DNA of 23,321 nucleotides from a bacterium (GTDB lineage Bacteria; CAIWAD01). The notes beneath the pieces were generated by a model. It saw only the letters and a program-made list of their open reading frames with translations. It was not told the DNA's origin and ran no database searches. Position numbers and translations under genes: made by a program. Where the stretch lies: NCBI GenBank assembly GCA_030685015.1, contig JAUXWS010000051.1, positions 1 through 23,321 of the forward strand, given 5' to 3'. Positions 7,418 to 15,649 of this stretch are shown one piece after another (position 1 is the stretch's first letter; each line of letters starts with the position of its first letter).

Positions 7418-8194
7418 TCAGATGCCGCGCAGCCGCCCGCCGTCCACCACCAGGCTGGCGCCTGTGACATAGGAAGAAGCGGGCGAGAGCAGGAAGGCGG
7501 CGGCACGGGCGAACTCCGCCACGGCGCCATAGCGGCCCAGGGGGATCTCCGCCTCCAGCAGGCGGCGTTGCTCGGCCGCCGGACGCCCTGCTTCCGCCGC
7601 CAGGGCGCCTTCCAGGAAGGCCAGGCGCTCCGTCGCGATGAAGCCGGGGATGAGGCTGTTGACGCGGATGCCTTCGCCGGCCCAGCTCCGCGCCAGGCTC
7701 TTCACCAGGCTGGCCACGCCGGCCCGCATCACGTTGGAGAGGATGAGGAAGTCGATGGGCTCGCGCACGGAGGTGGAGGTGAGGGCCACGAGGGAACCGC
7801 CTCCGCTGGCGACCAGATGGGGCCGGGCCGCCCGGGCCAGGCGCACGGCGCTGAGCAGAGTAAGCGTGAAGGCGGCCTGCCAGCCGGCGTCGTCGAAGGC
7901 CTCGAAAGCGCCCTTGGGCGGACCGCCGGCGTTGATGAGCAGGCCGTCCAGGCGGCCATGGCGGGTGGCCGCCTCCTCCACCCAGCCCGCCAGCGCGGCG
8001 GGGTCGCAGAGATCAACGGCCCGGCCCTCCGCCAGGCCGCCCAGCCCGGCCAGGGCCTCGGCCAGGCGGGCGGGATCGCGTCCGCAGATGGAGACGGCCG
8101 CCCCTTCCGCCAGCAGGGCCTGCGCCACGCCCAGGCCCAGGCCGCGCGTGCCGCCCGCCACCAGGAAGAAGCGTCCGGCCAGGTCGAGATCCAT
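7418..8194 (-). CDS. SDR-family oxidoreductase lacking the catalytic YxxxK
   Basis: A 258-residue short-chain dehydrogenase/reductase with a Rossmann fold. The cofactor loop is AGGTRGLGLG (13-22), the structural motif LLINAGG is at 86-91, and the C-terminus GASLVVDGGRL is classical. After the Ser/Thr cluster TSTS (139-142), the position of Tyr and Lys reads S153-N-V-M-R157, so both catalytic residues are replaced. This pattern (EPIDxLxLSNxxR) is known in a subgroup of FabG-like SDRs, so it is probably a lineage trait, but the activity is uncertain. The ATG at 8194 follows GGGGGAG by 5 nt; the longer open frame upstream was rejected. It lies in the aromatic catabolism run, with no proven link to that pathway. 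Confidence 0.85.
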   Translation of the reverse strand: MDLDLAGRFFLVAGGTRGLGLGVAQALLAEGAAVSICGRDPARLAEALAGLGGLAEGRAVDLCDPAALAGWVEEAATRHGRLDGLLINAGGPPKGAFEAFDDAGWQAAFTLTLLSAVRLARAARPHLVASGGGSLVALTSTSVREPIDFLILSNVMRAGVASLVKSLARSWAGEGIRVNSLIPGFIATERLAFLEGALAAEAGRPAAEQRRLLEAEIPLGRYGAVAEFARAAAFLLSPASSYVTGASLVVDGGRLRGI

Positions 8195-8250
8195 GGTACT
8201 CCCCCACTCGCCGTCCCGCGGTGCGGCGCAAACCTTCCCTGCGGCGCGGG

Positions 8251-8733
8251 CTACTTGACAGGAATGAGCAGATCCACTTCCGGCACCTCGCCGCAGGTGC
8301 GGTGGTCGTACCATTCCAACTGGACGCCCGCCGCCGCCGTCAGGCCGGTGGCGGGCAGCCACTCCCGGTGGAACCAGCGGAAGCCCTCGGGGATGGCGCG
8401 GCTCATGGCGCCCTGCACCGTGACGCGGGCACAGCGGGCGGCCGGCAGGACCAGCCGCACCTGGTCATCCAGGGCGCTGGCCGAGTCCGCCGCCATCACG
8501 CCGATCACATAGCGGAAGGAGCCGTCCGCGCCCTCGTCATGACAGAGGCCCAGCAGCAGGCCGGGCACGGTGGAGGCGGGCAGGGCCTCCTGCCGCTGCT
8601 CGCGGTGGAAGAGCTCCCAGAAGGCGGGAATCTCGCGGGCGCTCCGCTCCTCCGCCATGCTGGTGCGGATCTCATAGCCCACCACCGTCATTTCTGGCAG
8701 ATGGACAAGTTCCACCCGGGGTTCAGGCTTCAT
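8251..8733 (-). CDS. GyrI-like / AraC effector-binding domain protein
   Basis: A 160-residue stand-alone SOUL/GyrI-like ligand-binding domain of the type found at the C-terminus of AraC- and MerR-type regulators. It opens with VELVHLPEMTVVGYEIRT, has a central GLCHDEGADGSFRYVIGVMA and ends EWYDHRTCGEVPEVDLLIPV, the standard family ending. No DNA-binding domain is attached. Such proteins bind small hydrophobic molecules and some hydrolyse or sequester them. AAGGAGGAG, 5 nt before the ATG, is a very strong ribosome site. Its place below the homogentisate pathway might mean that it senses an aromatic intermediate, which is inference only. Confidence 0.8.
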   Translation of the reverse strand: MKPEPRVELVHLPEMTVVGYEIRTSMAEERSAREIPAFWELFHREQRQEALPASTVPGLLLGLCHDEGADGSFRYVIGVMAADSASALDDQVRLVLPAARCARVTVQGAMSRAIPEGFRWFHREWLPATGLTAAAGVQLEWYDHRTCGEVPEVDLLIPVK

Positions 8734-8826
8734 GTCGCTCCTCCTTGATCGGGCCGGGCAGCACCGCCACGGAAGGCGCGGTCGGATCGCGCCAGACGAC
8801 GGAGCCCGCCGCGGCCTTGGTCCCGC

Positions 8827-9474
8827 TCACCAGTCCTCCCTTCCATCGGGCAGGGTCAGGCCCCCGCTCGCCTCCAGCCAGTCCGCCACGCGATCGGCGG
8901 CGGCGGCCACGTCGTTGTCCGACAGGTCCAGCTCCAGGCGGGGCAGTCGGCTGGCGCGGGCCAGGCGGCGCATCTCCTCCTGCTCCGCCACGAAGGCGGA
9001 CAGGTCCTCGTACTGGGAGGGCTTGCCCGACACGGGCAGGCGCCGCTCCCGGGCCGCCACGAAACTCTCCGGCCGGCGGTGGCAGAAGACAAGGCGGAAG
9101 TTGAGCCGGGCCAAGCCCTCCTCCAGCCAGGCGAAATCGGGGGCGCGGCCGTGCTCGCGCAGCTGGTGGCACTGGGTGGACAGGTGGAAGCGGTCCACGA
9201 TCCACGAATAGTAGCGCTGCAATTGGAAGAGGCGCAGCCAGACGCGGTAGGTCTCCAGCGCCCGCTCCTCCTCCTCGGGGGCGTAGTTGATCAGTCCGCG
9301 GCCCCAGGGAAAATTGGTGAAGGCGCACCACTCGGCGGAGATGAGCGGCGAATGGTAGCGGTAGCGCCGCGGACCCACCACGCGCGGATGCTCGTTGAGG
9401 GCGAAGGCCAGCTCCGTCTTGAAGGTGAGCCGCGTCCCCTCGAGGATGATCTTGGGGGTCAGCTTGCCGGCCAT
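8827..9474 (-). CDS. P-loop kinase-like protein with degenerate Walker A
   Basis: A 215-residue protein resembling the deoxynucleoside/thymidylate kinase fold. The N-terminus KIILEGTRLTFKTELAFAL sits where Walker A (EGTxGxGKS/T) would be, but the glycine before Lys is Phe (TFKT). WIVDRFHLSTQ at 91-101 resembles the DR[FY]HxS motif of these kinases, and the LVFCHRRPESFVAARERR segment resembles their lid region. I cannot assign a substrate. The altered P-loop may mean weak or no nucleotide phosphorylation. It follows homogentisate dioxygenase by 39 bp with only a weak ribosome site. The next gene is 93 bp away. Confidence 0.6.
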   Translation of the reverse strand: MAGKLTPKIILEGTRLTFKTELAFALNEHPRVVGPRRYRYHSPLISAEWCAFTNFPWGRGLINYAPEEEERALETYRVWLRLFQLQRYYSWIVDRFHLSTQCHQLREHGRAPDFAWLEEGLARLNFRLVFCHRRPESFVAARERRLPVSGKPSQYEDLSAFVAEQEEMRRLARASRLPRLELDLSDNDVAAAADRVADWLEASGGLTLPDGREDW

Positions 9475-9513
9475 GGTCGACTCAATCCCACTCGTCGGTT
9501 GACAGGATGCGCC

Positions 9514-10677
9514 TCACCGCTCCAGCCAGGAGCGCGGGTAGTCCTCGTCCTCGATCCCCAGCGCGGCACGCGCCACCTGGAGCGGCCGGAAGGTGTCGAT
9601 CATCACCGCCAGCTCCTCGGTGGCGGCCTTCCCCACCGAGGCCTCGGCCCGCCCGGGATGAGGCCCGTGGACGAGGCCGTCCGGGTGCAGGGTGAGGGAG
9701 CCGAACTCGATGCCCTTGCGGCTCATGAACTCGCTGGAGGCGTAGAAGAGCACCTCGTCCGTCATCACGTTGGCGTGGTGGTAGGGCGCCGGCACGGCCT
9801 CCGGGTGGAAATCGAAAAGGCGCGGCACGAAGCTGCAGACCACGAATCCGTCGGAAGCGAAGGTCTGGTGCACGGGGGGCGGCTGGTGGATGCGGCCGAC
9901 GATGGGCTCGAAATCGGCGATGTTGAAGGCGTAGGGGTAGTAGTAGCCGTCCCAGCCCGCCACGTCGAAGGGGTGGTACTGCAGCAGGATCTCGCTCAGG
10001 ATGTTGCCCTGCTTGACGACGAGGGGGAACTCGCCCTCCTCGTCGATGGTGGCCAATTGCGCCGGGCGGCGGATGTCCCGTTCGCAGAAGGGGCTGTGCT
10101 CCAAGAGCTGCCCCAACTCGCCCCGGTAGCGCTCCGGCGTGCGGATCCAGCCCGCGCTTTCGACCACAAGCAGGTGCGCCGGCCCGGCGGCGGCGTCCAG
10201 ACGCCACCGGTGGAGCAGGCCGCGCGGAATGACGACATAGTCCCCCGGCCCCACCTCCAGGCGTCCGAACTGGGATTCCAGCGCGCCGGCGCCTTCGGCC
10301 AGATAGACCAGCTCGTCGCCCTGGGCATTGCGGTAGAACCAGTCCTCGGCGTGGTCCGGCCGGCAGACGGAGACGGCGATGTCCCGGTTGAAGAGGAGGG
10401 GGACGCGGCCGTCCACCATGCCGCCACCCACGGGCAGTTGGCGGCTGCGCAGATGGCGCATGCGCAGCGGACCGGCGTCCTCCGCTTCCCAGTCCAGGCG
10501 GCGGAGGAGGCGCTCCCCGCGCACGGCGGCGGGGCGGTTGACGTGGTAGAGCAGGGAGGAGGGGCCGGTGAAACCTTTGTTGCCCACCAGTTCCTCGTAG
10601 TGGAAGCGCCCGCGCGAACCCTGGAAGACGGTGTGGCGCTTGCGCGGGATCTCGCCCAGGCTGTGGTAGATCGGCAT
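9514..10677 (-). CDS. hmgA: Homogentisate 1,2-dioxygenase
   Basis: This enzyme opens the ring of homogentisate to give 4-maleylacetoacetate using Fe(II) and O2, in the cytoplasm. The 387-residue protein begins MPIYHSLGEIPRKRHT and has a cupin core (GDELVYLAEG, VGPGDYVVIPRG). The metal region contains H-H-A-N-V-M-T-D-E (H300/H301 to E308) and VHGPHPG (His337/His340). These correspond to the His, Glu, His iron ligands of the human enzyme, in the spacing of the shorter bacterial type. The length suits that group; the Pseudomonas and human enzymes are 40-60 residues longer. GGAGG lies 4 nt before the ATG. It is 14 bp after hppD, so co-transcription is very likely. Confidence 0.92.
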   Translation of the reverse strand: MPIYHSLGEIPRKRHTVFQGSRGRFHYEELVGNKGFTGPSSLLYHVNRPAAVRGERLLRRLDWEAEDAGPLRMRHLRSRQLPVGGGMVDGRVPLLFNRDIAVSVCRPDHAEDWFYRNAQGDELVYLAEGAGALESQFGRLEVGPGDYVVIPRGLLHRWRLDAAAGPAHLLVVESAGWIRTPERYRGELGQLLEHSPFCERDIRRPAQLATIDEEGEFPLVVKQGNILSEILLQYHPFDVAGWDGYYYPYAFNIADFEPIVGRIHQPPPVHQTFASDGFVVCSFVPRLFDFHPEAVPAPYHHANVMTDEVLFYASSEFMSRKGIEFGSLTLHPDGLVHGPHPGRAEASVGKAATEELAVMIDTFRPLQVARAALGIEDEDYPRSWLER

Positions 10678-10691
10678 CTCGCCTCCGGGGT

Positions 10692-11780
10692 CTACAGGGT
10701 GCCGCGCCGCTGCTGCTCGCGTTCGATGGATTCGAACAGGGCCTTGAAGTTGCCCTTGCCGAAGCTCTGGCTGCCCCGCCGCTGGATGATCTCGAAGAAG
10801 AGGGTGGGGCGGTCCTCCACCGGCTTGGTGAAAAGCTGGAGCAGGTAGCCGCGGTCGTCGCGGTCCACCAGGATGCTCTGCTCGCGGATGGCCGCCAGAT
10901 CCTCGGCGATGGGGCCCACCCGCTCCGTGACCGTCTCGTAGTAGCTGTCGGGCACGTCCAGGAACTGCACGCCGTTGGCTCGCAGGGCCCTCGTGGTGGC
11001 CAGGATGTCGTCGGTGAGAAGGGCCACGTGCTGCACGCCGCCGCCACCGTGGAACTCCACGTACTCCTCGATCTGGCTCTTGCGCAGGCCGGGGGCCGGC
11101 TCGTTGAGGGGAAACTTGATGATGTTGTTGGGGGCGGCCATCACCACGGAGCGCAGGGCGGTGAACTCCGTCGAGATGTCCTTGTCGTCGAAGGAGAGGA
11201 AGCGCTGGAAGCCCAGCACCCGCTCGTACCAGGCCACCCATTCCTCCATCCGGCCGTCTTCCTGGTTGCCCACCACGTGGTCGACGATGCGCAGGCCGAC
11301 GCCCTCGCCCGGCACACCCTGGGCCGCGTAGCCGGGCAGGAAGGGGCCGCGATAGGCCCCCGTCTCGATGAAGCTGTGGATGGTGTCGCCATAGACCTGG
11401 ACGGAGGCGCGCACCACCTGGCCGTGCTCGTCGCGCTGCTCCGTGGGCGGCAGGACCGGCGCCGCGCCGTTGGCCACCGCCAGGCGGAAGGCCTCGCCGA
11501 CGTCGTCAACTTCGAAGGCGAGGTCGCGCACGGCGTCCCCGTGGCGGGCCAGGAAGCGGCCGATCTCGTTCTCCTCCGGACGCAGGGACCCGGTCAGCAC
11601 GAGGCGGACCTTGCCCTGGACCATCAGGTAGGAGCAGCGGTCCTGCGCCCCCGTCTCCAGGCCGCGGTAGGCGGCGCGGGAGAAGCCGAAGGCGTTGCGG
11701 TAGTAGTACTCGGCCTGGAGGGCGTTGCCCACCCAGAACTCGACGTGGTGCAGGCGGCGAAGGGTCGGGTAGGCGGACAT
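10692..11780 (-). CDS. hppD: 4-Hydroxyphenylpyruvate dioxygenase
   Basis: It converts 4-hydroxyphenylpyruvate to homogentisate, the second dioxygenase-ready step of tyrosine breakdown. The 362-residue, two-domain vicinal-oxygen-chelate protein has the three Fe(II) ligands in place: His168 in RIVDHVVGN, His251 in [12 protein letters not shown] and Glu330 in LFFEIIQR. The C-terminal block that closes the active site ([20 protein letters not shown]) is intact. The ATG at 11780 is preceded by GAGGAG with 5-6 nt spacing and begins [19 protein letters not shown], the expected start. It lies 23 bp after the DUF423 remnant and 14 bp before hmgA. Confidence 0.96.
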   Translation of the reverse strand: MSAYPTLRRLHHVEFWVGNALQAEYYYRNAFGFSRAAYRGLETGAQDRCSYLMVQGKVRLVLTGSLRPEENEIGRFLARHGDAVRDLAFEVDDVGEAFRLAVANGAAPVLPPTEQRDEHGQVVRASVQVYGDTIHSFIETGAYRGPFLPGYAAQGVPGEGVGLRIVDHVVGNQEDGRMEEWVAWYERVLGFQRFLSFDDKDISTEFTALRSVVMAAPNNIIKFPLNEPAPGLRKSQIEEYVEFHGGGGVQHVALLTDDILATTRALRANGVQFLDVPDSYYETVTERVGPIAEDLAAIREQSILVDRDDRGYLLQLFTKPVEDRPTLFFEIIQRRGSQSFGKGNFKALFESIEREQQRRGTL

Positions 11781-11803
11781 GTCGCTCCTCGCTTGGTTGT
11801 GTC

Positions 11804-11974
11804 TCACAGGGCCAACAGGGCCAGACTGAGCCAGCCGCCCAGCCATGCCGTGCGCCACCAGTCGGCGGCCTGGGCGCTCAGGCTGTCGCGCAGGGCGTGG
11901 GCTCCGAAGGCGCCCAGCGCCACGGCCAGGAAGCCGTCCACGGCGGCGGCCAACCAGAACAGGTTCAACTGCAC
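11804..11974 (-). pseudogene. Short DUF423-type membrane protein, apparently truncated
   Basis: A 56-codon frame overlapping the phhA stop (GTG at 11974, stop TGA at 11806-11804). It encodes [20 protein letters not shown] followed by HALRDSL. The [10 protein letters not shown] block is the signature of DUF423/YgdD small membrane proteins, which are normally about 110-130 residues with four membrane helices. Here the product ends after the second helix start ([11 protein letters not shown]), and no continuation is seen in another frame before the hppD ribosome site. It is either a remnant caught between phhA and hppD or a shortened one- or two-helix protein. GTG is the likeliest start but has no strong ribosome site; coupling to phhA could serve. 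Confidence 0.6.
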
Positions 11975-13680
11975 AGCGCCAGTCCCCGCCCGATCAGCTC
12001 CCCCGCCTCCGGACCCGCCGCCTCGAGCCGGGCCAGGCGCTCCCGCAGGACCGGACCCAGCTCCGCCGGCAGGCGGTCCTCCAACTCGACCAGCTCCAGT
12101 CGCAGCAGCCAGTCGGCGGGATGGTCCCGCTCCAGGCGCTCCGCCACCCGGCCCAGGCGGCGCTCGATGTGCGCACCGCGCTCATCCGACTCGCGGACGC
12201 GGCGCACCTCGGCATAAAGGTTGGCCAGATCGCGGTTGGCGTCGTCCAGGTTGCACTTCATCGCCGCAGGCCCGGCCGGCAGGTCCTCCGGCTCCACGCC
12301 GCGATCCACCCAGCCGCCACTGACCGAGACGGCCTCCGTCCCACAGACCAGATCGTAGCTGCCCCAGGCCGGATCGAAGAGCAGGCGGTCGCCCCAGGTG
12401 ACCCGGCAGTCCTCGAAGCGGATCAGCTGGTTGTGCTCGCCCGTTTCCCGCAGTTCGCCGATGCGTCCCTCCAGCACCAGGCCGGAGGCGTACTCCAGGC
12501 GGCCGCGCCCGCCCCCGCCGAAACCCAGCTGGCGGAGGTCCTCCGCGCCCAATTCGCCGACGCAGCGGCGCCCGCCCGCCAGGCGGCCCACGGCGGCGCC
12601 GAAGCCGTGCACGTGGGTCTCGCGGCCATGGCCGCGGAGGGGCTGGTCATCCTCGGCCAGGAGGACGGGCCCGCCCCAACGCAAGTAGCCCAGCCGGCTC
12701 TCGCCGTCGGTCAGCACCTCCTGCAGCACGCCGCTCACCTGCAGGCCGGAGTCGAGTCGGGTGGTGGTGGGTGCCTTGGCGTGCAGCGCCTTCTCCAGGG
12801 CCGCCCGCCCGCCGGTGCGGCAGGCCATGGTGGCGGCGTACTCCTCCAGCACGCTGCGCAGGTGGGGGAAATCCGGCGTGACGAAGAGCTGGGGCTGCTG
12901 GCGCGTGATGTCGAAGGCGACCTGGACGCAGCCGACATCCAGCGGCAGGCGCTTCACCCGCGGCCCCAGGCAGTGCCAGCTCTCCCCCGCCGAGGAGAGC
13001 AGGCCGGCCCCGTAGATGCGTGGATCCTCCAGGGGTCCGATCAAGCCGTACTCCACCGTCCACCAGTAGAGGCGGCTCAACTCGTTGGATTCGCTCACCC
13101 AGTCCAGGGCGGCGGCCGTCTCCTCGAAGCGGCGCTGCGCGGCGTCCATGGCCGCGGGGGTGGCGGCGGGGTCCTCCTTCACCTCCGAGAGGTGGCGGAT
13201 GGCGCGGAAAAGGGCCATGTCCTGCCCGCTGTAGATGGCCTGGCGGGAGATGCCGCCGAAAGCGCGCAGATAGTCGCTGTAGTCGGGGTCGGCGATGATG
13301 GGGGCGTGGCCGGCCGCCTCGTGCACCACGTCCGGGGCTGGCGTGTAGAGGATATGCTGCAGTTTGCGCATGTCGCAGGCGATGGGCAGGATGCCCAGGG
13401 CCTGGAACTCCATGAAGGCCTGGGGCGGGATGAAGCCGGAGACGGCCACGGCCCGCCAGCCGATGCGCTTCATCTTCTCGTCCATCTCCTGGATGAGGGG
13501 GATGCGCTCGGGGGAGATGCCCGTGGCGCGCAGGCCCTCCAGGTAGGCGGCGTGGGCCTTGCGCGAGAAGAAAGCGCCCGACACCCGCATGATGTAGCGC
13601 CAGGCGGCCTGGTCGATGGCCGTGTAGAGGTCGGGCCGCTGCTCGACGGTCCAGGCCTTCAGATGCGCGGGAATCTCCAT
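11965..13680 (-). CDS. phhA: Aromatic amino acid (phenylalanine) hydroxylase, long form
   Basis: A pterin-dependent monooxygenase, most likely making tyrosine from phenylalanine given the downstream pathway. The Fe(II) site is visible as H120-E-A-A-G-H125 and Glu210 in [30 protein letters not shown] and [18 protein letters not shown] are typical of the catalytic core. The protein is 571 residues, versus about 260-300 for proteobacterial PhhA. Residues from about 300 onward form an extension I cannot match to a known regulatory domain; long enzymes of this size occur in Bacteroidetes-type bacteria. The ATG at 13680 follows CCGGAG by 6 nt. First gene of the minus-strand aromatic catabolism run; its stop overlaps the DUF423 remnant. 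Confidence 0.92.
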   Translation of the reverse strand: MEIPAHLKAWTVEQRPDLYTAIDQAAWRYIMRVSGAFFSRKAHAAYLEGLRATGISPERIPLIQEMDEKMKRIGWRAVAVSGFIPPQAFMEFQALGILPIACDMRKLQHILYTPAPDVVHEAAGHAPIIADPDYSDYLRAFGGISRQAIYSGQDMALFRAIRHLSEVKEDPAATPAAMDAAQRRFEETAAALDWVSESNELSRLYWWTVEYGLIGPLEDPRIYGAGLLSSAGESWHCLGPRVKRLPLDVGCVQVAFDITRQQPQLFVTPDFPHLRSVLEEYAATMACRTGGRAALEKALHAKAPTTTRLDSGLQVSGVLQEVLTDGESRLGYLRWGGPVLLAEDDQPLRGHGRETHVHGFGAAVGRLAGGRRCVGELGAEDLRQLGFGGGGRGRLEYASGLVLEGRIGELRETGEHNQLIRFEDCRVTWGDRLLFDPAWGSYDLVCGTEAVSVSGGWVDRGVEPEDLPAGPAAMKCNLDDANRDLANLYAEVRRVRESDERGAHIERRLGRVAERLERDHPADWLLRLELVELEDRLPAELGPVLRERLARLEAAGPEAGELIGRGLALCS

Positions 13681-13889
13681 GATCGGCTCCGGCCTCCTGC
13701 TGGCGTCCGGCCATGGCCGGCCAGCGGCCGTCCCGCGGTCGGTTCCGTGTCTCACCCCTGCTCCTGTCGGCGCTTGTATGGATTGTGAGGGCCGGGCCGG
13801 CTGCCTGCCGCCCGGCATTAACCTCGATTGGCAGCGGGAAGATACGCAGAGCGGCGGGGGGCGGCAACGCGGATCGGCCCCCTGCTCCG
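13681..13889 (-). promoter_or_regulatory. Promoter/leader region of the aromatic catabolism operon
   Basis: On the minus strand TTGCCG (13867-13862) and TATCTT (13844-13839) are 17 bp apart, each 4 of 6 to the sigma-70 consensus, and would give a leader of about 150 nt. The leader contains a perfect 14-bp palindrome CCGGCCATGGCCGG at 13707-13720, flanked by CTGGC/GCCAG arms, close to the ribosome site. A GC stem (13857-13862 with 13877-13882) lies 8 nt after the stop of the upstream eIF-2B-like gene but has no T-run. In GC-rich DNA both stems could be chance. Confidence 0.3.
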
Positions 13890-14852
13890 TTAATTCATGA
13901 ACAGCCGCCAGCGCTCATGGTCGGCCCCGGCCGCCTCATCCAACTGGCGGCGGGTGGCGGGGTGGGGGCCGGTCAGGAAGTGGCGGACGGCGCCCAGGGG
14001 AAAGGACTCGAAGACCAGCCGTTCCCGGCGCGGACCGCGGATGAAGGGCCGGGCCGGATCCCCCGTGCACTTCTCCAGACCGGCCGCCAGGGCCACCGGC
14101 GTGCCGGCGGCGCGGGCCGTCTGGAGGAGCAGGCGGCTGCCCAGCTTGTTGACTCCCCACAGGTCGGCCGGTGCGAAGCCCTCCCCCTCCGCCGCAGGCA
14201 GAGCCGCCGCCGGCCGGCGGAGGTCCACTGTCGCCGGGCGCAGCAGGGCGTCCGCCCCCAGGAGCACCAGGTCCGCCGCCGCCGCCGCCCGCGCCAGCCC
14301 GCTGTCCGTCACCACCTCCGCCGCCTGTCCGCCCTCCTCCAGGCGGGCCGCCAGGGCGCGGCCCTCGCCGCCAGGGAGGGAAGAGGCCGCCAGCACGCGG
14401 CAGGAGGCGGGCAATGTCCGCAACAGATCCTCCACTTGCGAGGAATGGCTGATGGTCAGCAAGGTCATGCCGGGCGCGACCACGCGGGCAAAGGCGGCGC
14501 GCCGTCCCGCGGCGGCCCGCTCCAGCTCGTCCCGCAAGGTGGTCCGCGCCTCCTCCCCCGCTCGTGCCACCAGTCCGTCCCCGCAGCGGGCCAGGGACTC
14601 CCGCCACCCTTCCCGGCGTGGATCCAGGACCAGGCCGCGGCACAGCTCCTCCAGCCAGCGCCGGGCCAGGCTGCCGGTCGCCGCCAACACGGGGCGGGCC
14701 AGGGCGACCCGGCGCACCAGGCGGGGCAGCCGCTCCCCCGCCGCGGGGAGGGCGGCGGCGGCGGCCAGCAAGTCCAGCGCCCGTCCGCCCAGGTGGGCGC
14801 TGCCGGCGCGGCGGTCCAGGCGCAGGGCCTTCAGGCTTGCGTCGATGTCCAT
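13890..14852 (-). CDS. eIF-2B alpha/beta/delta-like (MtnA / ribose-1,5-bisphosphate isomerase superfamily) protein
   Basis: A 320-residue protein with the C-terminal Rossmann-like domain of the eIF-2B/MtnA family. It shows MTLLTISHSSQVEDLLRTLP, RVLAASSLPGGEGRALAARL, AEVVTDSGLA, ADLVLLGADALL and WGVNKLGSRLLL. In catalytic members (methylthioribose-1-phosphate isomerase, ribose-1,5-bisphosphate isomerase) the first motif carries a catalytic Cys and the GAD motif an Asp. The Asp is present, but the Cys position reads Ser/His (ISHSS). It may therefore be a divergent sugar-phosphate isomerase or a non-catalytic relative. The ATG at 14852 has GGGAGG 4 nt upstream and overlaps fetB by 22 bp. I cannot name a substrate. 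Confidence 0.72.
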   Translation of the reverse strand: MDIDASLKALRLDRRAGSAHLGGRALDLLAAAAALPAAGERLPRLVRRVALARPVLAATGSLARRWLEELCRGLVLDPRREGWRESLARCGDGLVARAGEEARTTLRDELERAAAGRRAAFARVVAPGMTLLTISHSSQVEDLLRTLPASCRVLAASSLPGGEGRALAARLEEGGQAAEVVTDSGLARAAAAADLVLLGADALLRPATVDLRRPAAALPAAEGEGFAPADLWGVNKLGSRLLLQTARAAGTPVALAAGLEKCTGDPARPFIRGPRRERLVFESFPLGAVRHFLTGPHPATRRQLDEAAGADHERWRLFMN

Positions 14853-15649
14853 GGTCCTCCCTCGCGGAAGAGGCCGTCCCCGTCCACCAGCCGCCAGTGC
14901 AGGGCCCGCACGGCCAGCCAGGCCGACAGGCTGACCGCGGCGAGGATGGCCAGCATGATCACGATCTGATAGGCGATGGCGGTGGCGGGCGGACTGCCGC
15001 CCAGGATCTGGCCGGTCATCATGCCGGGCAGGGAGACGAGTCCGATGGTTGCCGTCGTGTTGAGGGTGGGCATCAGGGCGACCCGCAGATCCTGACCGCT
15101 GAAGCGCCGGCGCGCCTCCTCCGGGCTGGCCCCCAGTCCCAGCAGCGTCTCCCATTCCTGCCGGCCTGCCGCCGAGGAAAGGCGGGCCAGGTGGCGCTCC
15201 AGGGCCAGCGTGATGCCGTTCATGGAATTGCCCAGGATCATGCCGCCCAGGGGAATCAGGTAGCGCGCCTCGAGCAGGGGCTGGGGCCGCACCACGGCCA
15301 CCAGGCAGAAGGCGAGCACACCGCCGCCGGCCAGCACCATCACCCCGAGCAGGAGGGGAGCCATCCCGCGGACGCGCAGGGCGGTGCGCCGCAGGACAGC
15401 GTGGGCCGCCGCCGCCTGCATGACGAGCAGCCAGCCCAGCGTGGCCGGCGGCGTGTCCAGCCGGAAGAGCACTTCCAGCACCAAGCCCATCGCCCCCAAC
15501 TGGAGGACCATGCGGGCCAGGGCCACGCCCAGTTGCCCCTTGAGCGGCAGGCGCAGGTTGCGGAAGACCCACAGTGGCGCCAGGGCCAGCAGGAAGGCGA
15601 GGGCCAGCCCCACCCAGCCGATCTCGCGCACGGCGCTTTCAGGCGTCAT
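14831..15649 (-). CDS. fetB: UPF0014/FetB-type ABC transporter permease
   Basis: A 272-residue integral membrane protein with about seven hydrophobic segments, the first at residues 10-28 (IGWVGLALAFLLALAPLWVF). The conserved block PLGGMILGNSMNGITLALER, followed by GLVSLPGMMTGQILGG, is diagnostic of the FetB/YbbM family. In E. coli FetAB exports iron and helps survival under oxidative stress. It overlaps the ATPase gene by 11 bp, with GGAGG inside the fetA coding region, so the two are translationally coupled. The C-terminal 25 residues overlap the next gene. A metal role is consistent with the DtxR-type regulator found nearby. Confidence 0.88.
   Translation of the reverse strand: MTPESAVREIGWVGLALAFLLALAPLWVFRNLRLPLKGQLGVALARMVLQLGAMGLVLEVLFRLDTPPATLGWLLVMQAAAAHAVLRRTALRVRGMAPLLLGVMVLAGGGVLAFCLVAVVRPQPLLEARYLIPLGGMILGNSMNGITLALERHLARLSSAAGRQEWETLLGLGASPEEARRRFSGQDLRVALMPTLNTTATIGLVSLPGMMTGQILGGSPPATAIAYQIVIMLAILAAVSLSAWLAVRALHWRLVDGDGLFREGGPWTSTQA

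Noticed and set aside
13760-13775. Another end of the inverted-end repeat (CTGTCGGCGCTTG)
   Set aside because: Only the first seven bases match the terminus and nothing downstream resembles the element.
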